From Legionella brunensis (lineage in GTDB: Bacteria; Pseudomonadota; Gammaproteobacteria; Legionellales; Legionellaceae), in contig NZ_LNXV01000009.1 of the NCBI RefSeq assembly GCF_001467025.1, positions 1-64,000 on the forward strand: a DNA stretch of 64,000 nt, read 5' to 3'. Shown here in pieces: positions 36,629-46,293 of this stretch. The translations under genes were made by a program, and so were the position numbers. Each line of letters starts with the position of its first letter. Within the stretch, counting starts at the first letter, position 1. The notes below the pieces were generated by a model. The model had not been told where the DNA came from, did not search any database, and saw only the letters and a list, made by a program, of their open reading frames with translations.

Positions 36629-38047
36629 ATGAAAAAATGGTCTGCTTTCTTCATTTCTTTAGCGATAATCATTCTTGCAGCTTATTATGTCATCGGGATT
36701 ATTGTAAAGAATACGCTCGATAAAAATATAAATTCAATTCCTAAAAATTCTTTGATGGATGTCCATTTTGATAAATATAAACGTGGTTGGTTTTCTTCGC
36801 ACGCGGTACTGATGTTCAAAATCCACATACCCGCCCAGAAGACTACCGATAAAAATGGTGCCACTAAAATGGAGCCACCAGTTGATTTAGATGTGGATAT
36901 TCCTATCACTGTTAAACATGGTCCTGTCATTTTTACGAAGAATGGTATACGTTTTGGACTGGGTCAAGTTACAACTCGACCAGAAACCCATTACGGGGCG
37001 TTGGTAAATTATTTTAATCAAACAGTTGTAAACTATACTTTGCCATCTTTTTCTATGAGCGGTAATGGTGGACCTGAGGAGGGAGAATTCCAGTTAAATT
37101 GGCTTGGGCTAGGTGCATTGCTTAGCGTTTCTTCAAATCTGAGTGATATCGATGGCAATTTAAAGCTATATGGGTTCGATGGTTCTGCTAGTGGCACAGA
37201 TTTTGAAGTTGGCAAAGTAATTTATCATCTTAAGTTAAAACGGCATCAGGATTGGTTATGGGTAGGGCGGTCACACTTTAAAATTTCTTCCGCTGCAATG
37301 AGTATTGGGGGGCAAAAGGTATTTGATCTTGTGGGATTTGATTTTAGAGTTGCTTCTGATGTTATTGAAGGGGCACTGAACTTTGACTGCACATTATCCT
37401 TACAAAGATTATTTGCTGATAATCAAACTTATGGACCAGGAGTTTTAAAGTTAAGTATCAAAAATCTTGATCCAGCTGTGATGGCCAAATTAAATCAGCA
37501 AGAGTTCAATATGATGCAAGAGGGTACTAATCCTGATTTGGCGATGCTTTCATTAATAGCCGAATTGCCTAAACTTCTTACTAAGGGACCTGTCTTAGAA
37601 CTTTCTGAAATGACTTTAAATTTGCCAGATGGGAAAATTATGGGCCGCTTAAAGATATCTCTACCCAAAAACGAGGCCAATGATCCTGATCAAATCATGA
37701 AAAAAATGAGTGGTGAAGGTCAATTTAAAGTACCAATGACAGTAGTGAGAAACCTAATGATTGCGTCAATTAAAAGTGATCTCGATAAAAAGTCGCCATC
37801 CCCCGCACCAGAGCCTGTAACACCAGGAGACGTGGCGAATCCAACTGGCGTATCTGTGACAACTCCTGCCCCAATAGTCACTGATACTAATGCTGAGGCA
37901 CAAAAACAAACGGAAACAATTTTACAAAATCTCGTCAATAAAGGATTTTTAAAAGTAGAAGGCAGTGATTATGTGCTTAATTTTACGTTGGAAAACCAAC
38001 AATTACTTGTGAATGGACAGCCATTTAATCCTGCCATGTTGCAATGA
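36629..38047 (+). CDS. YdgA-like DUF945 protein
   Basis: The 472-residue protein has one N-terminal membrane anchor (about residues 5-25), followed by YxxGWFSSHAVLMFKI, the DUF945/YdgA hallmark, and long beta-rich periplasmic domains. A Pro/Thr-rich linker lies near 390-425, and the C-terminal segment ends VEGSDYVLNFTLENQQLLVNGQPFNP, also family-like. Members are uncharacterised envelope proteins. It is monocistronic. Confidence 0.85.
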   Translation: MKKWSAFFISLAIIILAAYYVIGIIVKNTLDKNINSIPKNSLMDVHFDKYKRGWFSSHAVLMFKIHIPAQKTTDKNGATKMEPPVDLDVDIPITVKHGPVIFTKNGIRFGLGQVTTRPETHYGALVNYFNQTVVNYTLPSFSMSGNGGPEEGEFQLNWLGLGALLSVSSNLSDIDGNLKLYGFDGSASGTDFEVGKVIYHLKLKRHQDWLWVGRSHFKISSAAMSIGGQKVFDLVGFDFRVASDVIEGALNFDCTLSLQRLFADNQTYGPGVLKLSIKNLDPAVMAKLNQQEFNMMQEGTNPDLAMLSLIAELPKLLTKGPVLELSEMTLNLPDGKIMGRLKISLPKNEANDPDQIMKKMSGEGQFKVPMTVVRNLMIASIKSDLDKKSPSPAPEPVTPGDVANPTGVSVTTPAPIVTDTNAEAQKQTETILQNLVNKGFLKVEGSDYVLNFTLENQQLLVNGQPFNPAMLQ

Positions 38048-38084
38048 TTTTATTAAAATTACTACCGCGGGGGTTGAAAAGAAG

Positions 38085-39149
38085 CTATTTATGCACGACA
38101 TAATAGGTATTCATAATGTCATGCTCTAAATAGTTCTTTTCAATTCGAGTAAATCCGGCTTTTCTGAGCATTTTTTCGGCGAGCTCCTCTCCCCATGCAG
38201 CCCCTAAACCTGCTCCATTCTGGGATAGTGAAACAGTCATACAATGGAGACATGAAATAGTGTAAATAAAGGGTGCAATAGGGTGATCCATATTTTTTTC
38301 AACATCGCTGGAAGTTTTAATATCTTGCATTAAAAAAACTCCCTGAGGCTTTAGAGCTCGATAAACGGCTTGCAAAACTTTTTCAGGTTGCGCTTGATCA
38401 TGAATCACATCAAAACTGGTGATTAAGTCATATACTTCGACCTCATCCCAAGTAGATAGATCTTTTTGAGTAAATTGAATATTAGTTAAATTGTTCTCTT
38501 TGGCCATTAAATTAGCATTGATAATTGTTTCCTCACACAAATCAAAACCAAAAAACTGACTTTTGGGGAAGGTCTTGGCCATTAGAGTTAATGCGCGGCC
38601 ATAGCCACAGCCAATATCCAATACTTTAATACCTTGTTCGAGTTGGGCCCTAAGGCCTTTGACTAATGGGAGAATTTTGTCGAGTAAGGCGAGATAAATA
38701 GTTTGATTGCTTTCTTCTGCCATAACCTCATGAAAACGCGAATAAGCTTCATAAGGAACGCCACCACCATTCACAAAGGAGTCAAGGATTAGTTCTTCAA
38801 CATTCGCAAGGACAGGGATAAATTGTGCAATGACTGCAATATTATTGGGTGATGCCATGCGTGTTAGGAATGCAGCATGCTCAGGAGGCAAGAAGTAAGT
38901 TTTTTGCGATTCGTTGTATTCGAGTATTCGACCAACAACCAACGCTTTAAGCCACTCCCTCACATAACGCTCATTCAATCCCGCCTTTTGAGCAATTTCT
39001 TCACTACTTGCAAAAGACATCTGGCTCATTGTGTCAAAGAGTTTACTTCTGTGACCAATGGAAATCATTAAAGCCAAGGCAGCATGATTCATTGTAGACA
39101 ATAAATTTTCGGCAAATTGCTCTGCTTTTATCTGATTAATGGAGTTCAT
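38085..39149 (-). CDS. Methyltransferase with winged-helix N-terminus
   Basis: The 354-residue protein begins with a dimerisation and winged-helix part (SSEEIAQKAGLNERYVREWLKALV, about residues 45-70) and then a class I SAM-binding fold: VLDIGCGYGRALTLMAKTFP, FGFDLCEETI, LITSFDVIHDQ and GVFLMQDI. This layout is that of small-molecule O-methyltransferases and of related proteins annotated as rRNA or ubiquinone methyltransferases; the substrate is unknown. The start at 39149 is preferred to 39233, whose extra N-terminus has no family match. Confidence 0.8.
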   Translation of the reverse strand: MNSINQIKAEQFAENLLSTMNHAALALMISIGHRSKLFDTMSQMSFASSEEIAQKAGLNERYVREWLKALVVGRILEYNESQKTYFLPPEHAAFLTRMASPNNIAVIAQFIPVLANVEELILDSFVNGGGVPYEAYSRFHEVMAEESNQTIYLALLDKILPLVKGLRAQLEQGIKVLDIGCGYGRALTLMAKTFPKSQFFGFDLCEETIINANLMAKENNLTNIQFTQKDLSTWDEVEVYDLITSFDVIHDQAQPEKVLQAVYRALKPQGVFLMQDIKTSSDVEKNMDHPIAPFIYTISCLHCMTVSLSQNGAGLGAAWGEELAEKMLRKAGFTRIEKNYLEHDIMNTYYVVHK

Positions 39150-39323
39150 CTTGATCTCGCTAATTAATATCCTTATGGAGGTAAAATTAGAACTTAAATC
39201 CTGTTTTTGCAAATTACTGCAGGGGTTAGTCATTTCTGAGTCAATAAAATTATTGACTTCTGCATTTGTATGAGGAGCATAGCACCATTCATCAGCAACA
39301 AGGGAAATAAAGCTGCCTTTCAG

Positions 39324-40157
39324 CTATTTTGCGTTAAAAAAAGGTCGCAAACGCTTTGCTGCAGCCCGTTGCTCTAATTCTTCGGAGGATTTATCCGCAA
39401 AATGGCCCAATGAGTAATGGGGGGATGGTTGGTAAAGAGATGGCATTAGATTGAGTACTTCTTCTGCTTTTTTAAAAAGAGAGCCAAAATTGTAATTTAG
39501 AGTCTGATTTTTATTAATTTTTTGATAAAGCAACTGGGCATTGGCAAGGCCGTGAAGAATAGCTTGATGAAACTGAGAAATTGGGCCTCTAATGGCTGCG
39601 ATATGATCATGGATTGGGCCAATAGCTTCAAACTTCACAAGTTGCATTAAATTGCTTTCGAGTTTTCCTATTAAGCTTAGGAAATATTTTTGCTTTAAAA
39701 TGAGGGTTTGCAGCTCTTTAATGATCAGATTGAATTTCCGATTTTTAGAGGGATTTTTTTTTAGTAGATAAGTTTCCTGTGCTTTTTGTTGACGTCGAGT
39801 AAGCCGTAATAAGGCATCTACTAATTGACTCAATGCATGTAGGATTTGTTTTAAATCATTATCGCCCAGGGCATACGATAAACGCTCAAGATTTATCTTA
39901 GCTGAGTGTTGCGGCTGGATGCCCAAGATATAAAGTAAATGATGATCCAGGTTAAGCAGAGAAACAAGCGCGTCTTCACAACTTAAGCGATACTCAAGAG
40001 TCAATTGCAAACTCCTGGCTATCTCTTCAACTACGAATGTATCCTCGTCGTCCAAGGAGATAGTGAGTATATTCTCCATAATTAATTGGCTTTCATTAAG
40101 GACTTCCCCCGCTTCATTCAGTAGGCTATTTACTATGTCGAAGTTTATATTATTCAC
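39324..40157 (-). CDS. Unknown helical protein, PmrA-type promoter
   Basis: I do not recognise this 277-residue protein. It is nearly all helical with leucine-rich and charged heptad-like segments, has no signal peptide or membrane segment, and ends with a basic tail (KRLRPFFNAK). The start is GTG at 40157, placed by AGGGTAAG before it. A tandem TTAA element like those upstream of two other effector-like genes of this window lies about 105-130 bp upstream, which is the main reason to list it as an effector candidate. Confidence 0.55.
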   Translation of the reverse strand: MNNINFDIVNSLLNEAGEVLNESQLIMENILTISLDDEDTFVVEEIARSLQLTLEYRLSCEDALVSLLNLDHHLLYILGIQPQHSAKINLERLSYALGDNDLKQILHALSQLVDALLRLTRRQQKAQETYLLKKNPSKNRKFNLIIKELQTLILKQKYFLSLIGKLESNLMQLVKFEAIGPIHDHIAAIRGPISQFHQAILHGLANAQLLYQKINKNQTLNYNFGSLFKKAEEVLNLMPSLYQPSPHYSLGHFADKSSEELEQRAAAKRLRPFFNAK

Positions 40158-40260
40158 TATCTTACCCTAGGATTAAATAATTTAGTAATTACTCATTATA
40201 TTTTTAAGTCCCAATAATATAAAAATATTAACTGAATCTTATCCGTTGACGAAGTGGGAC

Positions 40261-40284
40261 TTAATTGCATTAAGTTGTCATTAA
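40261..40284 (-). promoter_or_regulatory. Tandem TTAA element, PmrA-box-like
   Basis: On the minus strand GTTAAT, CTTAAT and ATTAAG cores follow with spacings of 11 and 9 bases, the same geometry as at 29278-29306. It points to the unknown helical protein gene starting at 40157. Confidence 0.45.
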
Positions 40285-40342
40285 CAAAGTAGGGTGAGTT
40301 TTACAATAATTAAGGACAGTTTTTTTCGGCGATGTCAAGGTA

Positions 40343-41257
40343 TTAAGTTTTCAGTTTTTCAATAGAAATTACCCACTCAGGTCCTGCATTCAGGTGATGT
40401 AGTTTTGCAAAATTCCCTTGGTTAGTGGCAATTGCTAAATTGAGAAGACTATTTAAATAAAGTAAATCAGAGCCCTTTGAGGCATCGCCAAAAGTATGGT
40501 GAAAAGAGATAATATTAGAGTATTTTTGCACTTGATTATGATAAATCTTAATTTGATAACGCTCATTATCCTTAATTCCAAAACTTTTGACTAAATTTTC
40601 ATTAATATTTGTCCAAATATTCCCATATTGAGAGTCAAGAATCACGATTGTTCCGCGCAATATATTATTTTCTATCAAGGGTTTTTGATAAGCTAATTTT
40701 ATAATCGGTTGCTTTAATATAGGGCCGACTTCTGCAAATGAGATTTTTCCAGACGCCAACTTGGCAGCAGTGTAGCCATACAAATCTCTGCCAAAAAAGG
40801 TATAGGAATGATTTGAACCGCTTAAGCGATGTTTGCTTTCATCAATTATCCTGATTTCCTTTATTCCAAAGACATCATCGATTAAAGTTAGGGTGCCATT
40901 ATCAGGGGTGACGAAATATTGCCCATTATTGGTGAGAGCTACAACGGAACGTCTTTTAGTCCCTACCCCTGGGTCCACAACACTGACAAATACTGATTCT
41001 TTGGGCCAATAGGGTGCTGCTTGATAAAGGCGGTAAGCTGCTTCCCAAATATTATAGGCAGGAATCTCATGCGTTAAATCTGAAACAATAAGTGACTTAT
41101 CAACGGAATAGATAACCCCTTTTACCTCACTGACAGCAGCATCTTTTTGACCAAAGTCACTTTGGAATATGACCATCCCAGATTTGGCAAAAGTGCTGGA
41201 TGCAAGCAAGATAAACAAAGTGAGGCATTTTAAAAAATTCAGGGAGATCTGGCACAT
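40343..41257 (-). CDS. Exported SAM-hydroxide adenosyltransferase (DUF62) homologue
   Basis: The 304-residue protein belongs to the DUF62/SAM hydroxide adenosyltransferase family: IFQSDFGQKDAAVSEVKGVI, DLTHEIPAYNIWEAAYRL, VSVVDPGVGTKRRSVV and PDNGTLT. Family enzymes cleave SAM to adenosine and methionine with water. Two things are odd. There is an apparent signal peptide (about residues 1-24), placing it outside the cytoplasm where SAM is not expected. The usual TFHGRD motif, whose His belongs to the Asp-Arg-His triad, reads TFFGRD here. It is a single gene with no clear partner. Confidence 0.8.
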   Translation of the reverse strand: MCQISLNFLKCLTLFILLASSTFAKSGMVIFQSDFGQKDAAVSEVKGVIYSVDKSLIVSDLTHEIPAYNIWEAAYRLYQAAPYWPKESVFVSVVDPGVGTKRRSVVALTNNGQYFVTPDNGTLTLIDDVFGIKEIRIIDESKHRLSGSNHSYTFFGRDLYGYTAAKLASGKISFAEVGPILKQPIIKLAYQKPLIENNILRGTIVILDSQYGNIWTNINENLVKSFGIKDNERYQIKIYHNQVQKYSNIISFHHTFGDASKGSDLLYLNSLLNLAIATNQGNFAKLHHLNAGPEWVISIEKLKT

Positions 41258-41378
41258 GATTAGGTTGCCTTATAAAAAGTTATAAGCAATCAGGAAACAT
41301 ATTATTTTTCATGTCAATTGTCTAGTTTATTGACATGGAATCTTCCGAAGGACAAAAGTTTCTAACTGAGCGAGATTT

Positions 41379-42923
41379 TTAAATCAGTTTTCGTTCTACT
41401 AAAAAATCATGCGCAACTTTTTGGGGACTTATTTTTTTAACATCGACCTGATAATTAAGATGTTGCATGGTTTTATTGTCGATTATTCCTAACAAGGGCT
41501 GTAATGCTTGAGCAATCTGTGGATATTTTTTTAAGGTTGAATTACGGATAATAGGAGCAGCATAATAGGGTGGATAAAAGTGCTTATCGTCTTTTAAGAC
41601 GCGTAGTTGAAATTCGGCAATTCTGCCATCAGTTGTAAAGGCTTCAATGACTTGTACGTTCTTGTTTTGAATAGCTTGATAAACTAGATCCGGTTGCATT
41701 TGAACTATTTTTTTAAATTGAAAGCCATAAGTTCGAGTAAGGCCTGGCAAACCATCGGGGCGTTTGAGGAATTCTGCAGGTGTGGCAAGGGTAAGTTGGC
41801 TGGCAACTTGGTTAAGATCGCTCAAATTAACTAATTGATATTGTTGTGCAAATTGCTCTGTAACAGCTAAGGATTCTGAGTTATCGAATCCAAAAGGTGC
41901 CAACCATACTAAGTCATACTTTTTCAGGTAGGCTTGCTGGACAAACTCATAGGTCTGCTGTGGATTTTTAATTTGATTTTGTTTGAGTACAAGAAGATAT
42001 GCAGTGCCAGTGTATTCAGGGTAAAGATCAACCTGACCAATAAGCAATGCATTCTGCAAAATAGTTGTTGTTCCAAGATTAAATTTTCGGACAATCTGCA
42101 AATCCGTTTTTGTCTCGAGAAGCTCTGCCATTAAGTAACCTAAGACATATTGTTCAGTAAAGTTTTTGGTACCTATTACGATGGAGTTTTTGGCATTATG
42201 GAGGGAAGATAATAAGTAATTAGTTATTATTGCTAGCAAAGTAGCGACCATAAGGCTCATTAGAATAACTTTAGTTTTCTTAAATCGCAGCGTTGTACGT
42301 TGTCGGCGAGAGAATAAATGAGTTAGGGTGGTAATTATGTAATCAGTAGTTAAAGCGAGTAAGGCAGTAGGGATAGCGCCTAATAAAATGAGATTGGGAT
42401 CATTGAGTGATAACCCCTGAGTAATAAAATCTCCTAAGCCTCCAGCCCCTATAAAAGCCGCAATGGTAGTAATGCTTATGGTTAATGCCATTGAAATTCT
42501 AACACCTGTCATAATGATAGGTAGTGCTAAAGGAAGTTCAATAATGTATAGACGCTGCCAACGAGTAAACCCCAAACTATTCGCCACATGGAGATAAGTT
42601 GGAGAAACCTCTTTCACTCCTGTGTAGGTATTGCTTGTTATGGGTAATAGCGCATAGATAATAAGTGCGATTAAGGTTGGAGTTAACCCTATGCCCACAA
42701 AGGGGATTAAAAAACCAAGTAAAGCAATGCTGGGTATTGTTTGAAAAATGTTAGTCATGCCAAGGACAAAACTTTTTAATTTTGGTACTCGCGTGATAAT
42801 AATGCCTAAACTAACCCCCAAAATGAGTGCGAGAAACATAGCCGAGAAAGAGATAGCAATATGCTCGATTAACTTAGTTTGCAATTCAGGTAGAGACGAT
42901 TTGATGAAATCCCAGTAATCCAT
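41379..42923 (-). CDS. Osmoprotectant ABC transporter, fused permease and substrate-binding protein (OpuC/Osm type)
   Basis: The 514-residue protein joins a membrane permease (residues about 1-210, with the EAA-type loop LGFTRWQRLYIIELPLALP) to a periplasmic binding domain (about 235-514: IVIGTKNFTEQYVLGYLMAELLE, the betaine/choline/quaternary-amine OpuAC/OsmX-type start). Such fusions take up glycine betaine, choline or carnitine. Its ATG is two bases after the stop of the ATPase gene, so the two encode one importer. Confidence 0.93.
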   Translation of the reverse strand: MDYWDFIKSSLPELQTKLIEHIAISFSAMFLALILGVSLGIIITRVPKLKSFVLGMTNIFQTIPSIALLGFLIPFVGIGLTPTLIALIIYALLPITSNTYTGVKEVSPTYLHVANSLGFTRWQRLYIIELPLALPIIMTGVRISMALTISITTIAAFIGAGGLGDFITQGLSLNDPNLILLGAIPTALLALTTDYIITTLTHLFSRRQRTTLRFKKTKVILMSLMVATLLAIITNYLLSSLHNAKNSIVIGTKNFTEQYVLGYLMAELLETKTDLQIVRKFNLGTTTILQNALLIGQVDLYPEYTGTAYLLVLKQNQIKNPQQTYEFVQQAYLKKYDLVWLAPFGFDNSESLAVTEQFAQQYQLVNLSDLNQVASQLTLATPAEFLKRPDGLPGLTRTYGFQFKKIVQMQPDLVYQAIQNKNVQVIEAFTTDGRIAEFQLRVLKDDKHFYPPYYAAPIIRNSTLKKYPQIAQALQPLLGIIDNKTMQHLNYQVDVKKISPQKVAHDFLVERKLI

Positions 42924-42925
42924 GG

Positions 42926-43660
42926 TCAGTTAATTGTCTTGTTGTGAAGTAATTGTTTAACAAACTCTGTTGCAGGATGGGCTAAAACCTCTTCCTTGGT
43001 ACCAATTTGTTCAATGCAGCCTCTATGCATAATGGCAATTCTGTCCGCTAAGCGGAAGGCTTCATTAATATCATGTGTTACAAAGATAATTGTTTTTTTA
43101 AGCTTTTGTTTTAATTCAATAATTTCATTTTGTAATATTTCACGAGTAATGGCATCTAAGGCAGCAAAGGGTTCATCCATTAAAATATAATTAGGGTTGG
43201 TTGCCAGGGCACGGGCTACGCCGACGCGTTGTTGTTCTCCTCCTGATAATTCATCAGGATAGCGATTACAATATTTTTCTGGCTCGAGATTAACTAATTT
43301 TAACAGTTCATTAACTCGTTTGATGCGTTGTTCCTTAGGGATTTTCATCAACCTCATGATAATGGCTATGTTCTTAGCCACAGTTATGTGAGGAAATAAA
43401 CCAATATGTTGAAATACAAATCCCATAGAGCGGCGCAACTGAACTTTGGGATATTCTTGTATTAATTTGCCATCAATTTCTATTAAACCTAGGGTGGGTT
43501 TTAGCGTATGATTAATTAATTTCAGCAGAGTTGACTTGCCTCCCCCGGATGAGCCTACTAATACCAATGTTTCACCATCTGTAATCGATAAGTTAATGTT
43601 TCTAACAGAATAAGACTCCTCTTTATCAAAGGATTTAGAGACATTATGAAAAGTGATCAT
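42926..43660 (-). CDS. Osmoprotectant ABC transporter ATP-binding protein
   Basis: The 244-residue protein has Walker A GSSGGGKST (about residue 36), the signature LSGGEQQRVGVARAL, Walker B YILMDEPFAALD and the switch His in IFVTHDINEA. It is of the ProV/OpuCA/OsmV type but lacks the C-terminal CBS domains that sense ionic strength in OpuA/OpuC. It is the first gene of the two-gene importer operon. Confidence 0.93.
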   Translation of the reverse strand: MITFHNVSKSFDKEESYSVRNINLSITDGETLVLVGSSGGGKSTLLKLINHTLKPTLGLIEIDGKLIQEYPKVQLRRSMGFVFQHIGLFPHITVAKNIAIIMRLMKIPKEQRIKRVNELLKLVNLEPEKYCNRYPDELSGGEQQRVGVARALATNPNYILMDEPFAALDAITREILQNEIIELKQKLKKTIIFVTHDINEAFRLADRIAIMHRGCIEQIGTKEEVLAHPATEFVKQLLHNKTIN

Positions 43661-43713
43661 TGCTATTACTTACATCCTTTGTAAAAAGGCAATTTTTTAT
43701 CATACACTGGTTA

Positions 43714-45090
43714 TTATAATGGCTCCAGGTTTTCCAACGTAGTAGGAATTAATTCGGAAACCGTGGGATGTATGTGGACTGCATCTCTAATGAGGGTATA
43801 GGGTTTATCAGCATACATGACATCCAGAATGGAGTGAATGATCTCGTCTGCATTGACGCCAAGTATTGCTGCACCAAGTATTTTTTGAGTCTCTGCGTTG
43901 ACAAAAATCTTGATAAAGCCTCTCGGTTCACCTTTGATTATTGCGCGCTTGACTTGGGTCATGGGACGTTTGGCAACGAGTGCTTTAAAACCAGCTTTAC
44001 GAATTTCAGCTTCAGTCATTCCGCATCGTCCCAGAGGGGGATCAATATAAAGTGCATAAGCCGTAATACGGTCAGTTACTTTACGCAGCACTCCATTGAG
44101 CAAATTATCTGCTACGATTTGATAATCATTGTAAGCGGTATGTGTAAAGGCACCGCGCCCATTACATTCTCCCAGAGCCCATACGTTAGCAGCAGTGGTT
44201 GCCAGGTTATCATCAACAACAATCATGCCTCGCTCGTCTATCTGAATATCAGTATTGTTCAACCCCAAATCAGCGGTATTAGCTTTACGACCAATGGCTA
44301 TTAACACATGAGAGCCGGTAATGGTTTTTTTACCTTGTTCACAACCTAGATGAACTGTAATGCCCTCGGCTGCGGGCGAAAAGGATAAGCAATTTGTATT
44401 GAGATGCACAGTGATACCAGAGTCTTGCATAATTTCTAGCACAGTGTCGCAAACATCTTCATCTTCACGCGCAATAAGACGAGGTGCTTTTTCGATAATT
44501 GTCACTTGCGCACCAAAACGACGGAATACTTGAGCAAATTCAAGTCCAATATAACTGCCACCAATTACGATTAAATGCTGAGGCACAATATCCAATTGTA
44601 GAATGGAAGCGTTAGTCAAAAAGTCAATTTTTTCAAGGCCATCCATTGGCGGAACAAAAGCGCGGGCTCCCACATTAATGAAAATTTTATCGCCAGATAA
44701 ATGGTTACCATTGACGGAGAGAGTCTGATTATCGATGAAGTGAGCATGGCCTTCATAGACAGTGATATTAGCAGTATTTTTCAGCCATTGTTCTACCCCA
44801 TGGCTTGCTTTATTGACAATGGCATCTTTACGCGCTTTGACTTTCTTCATGTCAACTTTAATAGATCCATTAATTTCAATACCAAAATCTTCAGCATGTT
44901 GAGCATGGTGAGCAATCTCTGCGCTGGCAACTAAAGTTTTGGTAGGAATACAACCCGTATTAACGCAGCTGCCACCGAATTTATTTCTTTCAATGATAGC
45001 GACTTTAAGTCCTGCTTGAGCGAGGCGAACGGTGAGTGACGGTCCTGCTTGTCCTGTTCCTACGATGATCGCATCGAATTTTTGCACCAT
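43714..45090 (-). CDS. FAD-dependent pyridine nucleotide-disulfide oxidoreductase (mercuric-reductase-like family)
   Basis: The 458-residue protein has an FAD-binding start (AIIVGTGQAGPSLTVRLA), the redox pair GGSCVNTGCIPTKTL (Cys42/Cys47), an NAD(P) motif (VIGGSYIGLEFAQVFRRFG) and the dimerisation domain ending HIHPTVSELIPTTL with the catalytic His. It is in the MerA/Lpd-like group but has neither the heavy-metal domain at the N-terminus nor the C-terminal Cys pair of true mercuric reductase, so it is better called a disulfide oxidoreductase of unknown partner. AAGGAGAG precedes the ATG. Confidence 0.9.
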   Translation of the reverse strand: MVQKFDAIIVGTGQAGPSLTVRLAQAGLKVAIIERNKFGGSCVNTGCIPTKTLVASAEIAHHAQHAEDFGIEINGSIKVDMKKVKARKDAIVNKASHGVEQWLKNTANITVYEGHAHFIDNQTLSVNGNHLSGDKIFINVGARAFVPPMDGLEKIDFLTNASILQLDIVPQHLIVIGGSYIGLEFAQVFRRFGAQVTIIEKAPRLIAREDEDVCDTVLEIMQDSGITVHLNTNCLSFSPAAEGITVHLGCEQGKKTITGSHVLIAIGRKANTADLGLNNTDIQIDERGMIVVDDNLATTAANVWALGECNGRGAFTHTAYNDYQIVADNLLNGVLRKVTDRITAYALYIDPPLGRCGMTEAEIRKAGFKALVAKRPMTQVKRAIIKGEPRGFIKIFVNAETQKILGAAILGVNADEIIHSILDVMYADKPYTLIRDAVHIHPTVSELIPTTLENLEPL

Positions 45091-45195
45091 ACTCTCCTTG
45101 TTGGCCAGTTATTCGATAGTAGAGAAAATCAATCGAACACTATAAACATAGCATAGTTATAGGATAGGGGGAGAATTTTTCCAAGATGAAGAAAG

Positions 45196-45226
45196 ATGCC
45201 ATCCTAATAAACAGTTAGGATGGCAT
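45196..45226 (-). terminator. Rho-independent-like terminator
   Basis: ATGCCATCCTAA (45196-45207) and TTAGGATGGCAT (45215-45226) form a perfect 12-bp stem with a 7-base loop. Read on the minus strand it is followed by CTTTCTTC, so it should end transcription of the coiled-coil repeat gene that stops at 45235. Confidence 0.8.
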
Positions 45227-45234
45227 TAGTGAAA

Positions 45235-46293
45235 CTATTGTATACCGCTATACTTTGGTGCTTCAGGTGCTGCTTCCTCAGTCAAGTCTCCTTTTGCTAA
45301 TTGATCGCGCATTTCTTTAAGTTCTGTTATGACTTTGGGTTCCGTATTGTAGAAACGCTCTTTGTTACTAGTGCCAAGACTAATAAATGCATTAGCAATC
45401 GATTTTAAACAGCTCTTGAATGCAGCCCATACAGTGGGTTCCTGAGCAAGGGCACTCTTTTGTGCATTATCAACTAATTTACTGAATTCATTTTTAAACT
45501 TAATCTGGTTATCATTATTCAGAGGATCATTGCTTAGATAATCGTTAGCTAACCCTTTAAGTGCCCCTAATAACTCTTCAGCAGCTTTATGTATATCGCG
45601 TTTTCTGCTGGAACCTTTATCTTGCTGAGCTTGAGTTGCGAGTTCATCGACAGTTGCTGAAAATGAAGCTACAGCATCCAACATTTTGTCCGCGGCGATA
45701 GCTATTTTCTTGCCCTTTTCTTCTGCTTGACGTTGCTTTTTTTCCTCCTCGGCGGTTTCCTTTTTAGCCTCTTTCTTCTTCTCTCCTACAGTCTCTTTCT
45801 TCTCTCCTACAGTCTCTTTCTTCTCTTCTGCAGTTTCTTTCTTCTCTTCTGCAGTTTCTTTCTTCTCTTCTACAGTTTCTTTCTTCTCTTCTACAGCTTT
45901 TTTTTGTTCTTCTTCAATTTTACGTTGTTTTTCTTGCTCTTCTGCATGACGTTTTTTCTCCTCTTCCTGACGTTGTTTCTCTTCTAGTTTTTTACGCTGG
46001 ACTTCTTCCTGTTTTGCTTTTTGCTGCTGCTCTTCTTTAAAGCGGGTTTCTAGCTCTTGTAGTTGCTCGAATGCTGGCCGTAATTTATCATCTTTTAATG
46101 CTTTCATGGTCGTATAATCTTTATGACTTACCCCTGGGAGCTGACCAACTTTATTATGATAAGCCATCTGTGCTTCTTGTAATACTTGAATAGCTTCAGC
46201 AAACTGTCCTGTGTTTTTCAGCATTACAGCCTCGCTTCTTTTTGAAGCCATAGTCTTCTCAAGTTCTTGCAACTCTTTTAATGTGGTGGTCAT
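45235..46293 (-). CDS. Lys/Glu coiled-coil protein with seven-residue repeats
   Basis: I do not recognise a family for this 352-residue protein. Residues about 75-210 are an extremely charged coiled coil, including six repeats of a seven-residue unit EEKKETV/A (21 bp each). The C-terminal 130 residues form a separate helical domain (ADKMLDAVASFSATVDELATQA...). It has no signal peptide. AGGAAAACATC precedes the ATG. In a Legionella-type genome such proteins are often Dot/Icm substrates, but that is only context. Confidence 0.6.
   Translation of the reverse strand: MTTTLKELQELEKTMASKRSEAVMLKNTGQFAEAIQVLQEAQMAYHNKVGQLPGVSHKDYTTMKALKDDKLRPAFEQLQELETRFKEEQQQKAKQEEVQRKKLEEKQRQEEEKKRHAEEQEKQRKIEEEQKKAVEEKKETVEEKKETAEEKKETAEEKKETVGEKKETVGEKKKEAKKETAEEEKKQRQAEEKGKKIAIAADKMLDAVASFSATVDELATQAQQDKGSSRKRDIHKAAEELLGALKGLANDYLSNDPLNNDNQIKFKNEFSKLVDNAQKSALAQEPTVWAAFKSCLKSIANAFISLGTSNKERFYNTEPKVITELKEMRDQLAKGDLTEEAAPEAPKYSGIQ
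45770..45899 (-). repeat. 21-bp tandem repeat coding for EEKKETV units
   Basis: About six copies of a 21-bp unit lie in frame in the coiled-coil gene. Adjacent copies are identical in pairs, which points to recent slippage; the unit length keeps the frame when copy number changes. Confidence 0.8.

Noticed and set aside
43714-45090. Naming the flavoprotein a mercuric reductase
   Set aside because: The heavy-metal domain, the C-terminal Cys pair and other mer genes are all missing.
45727-45987. A Phe/Leu-rich ORF opposite the coiled-coil gene
   Set aside because: It is the complement of the Lys/Glu repeats and has no independent support.
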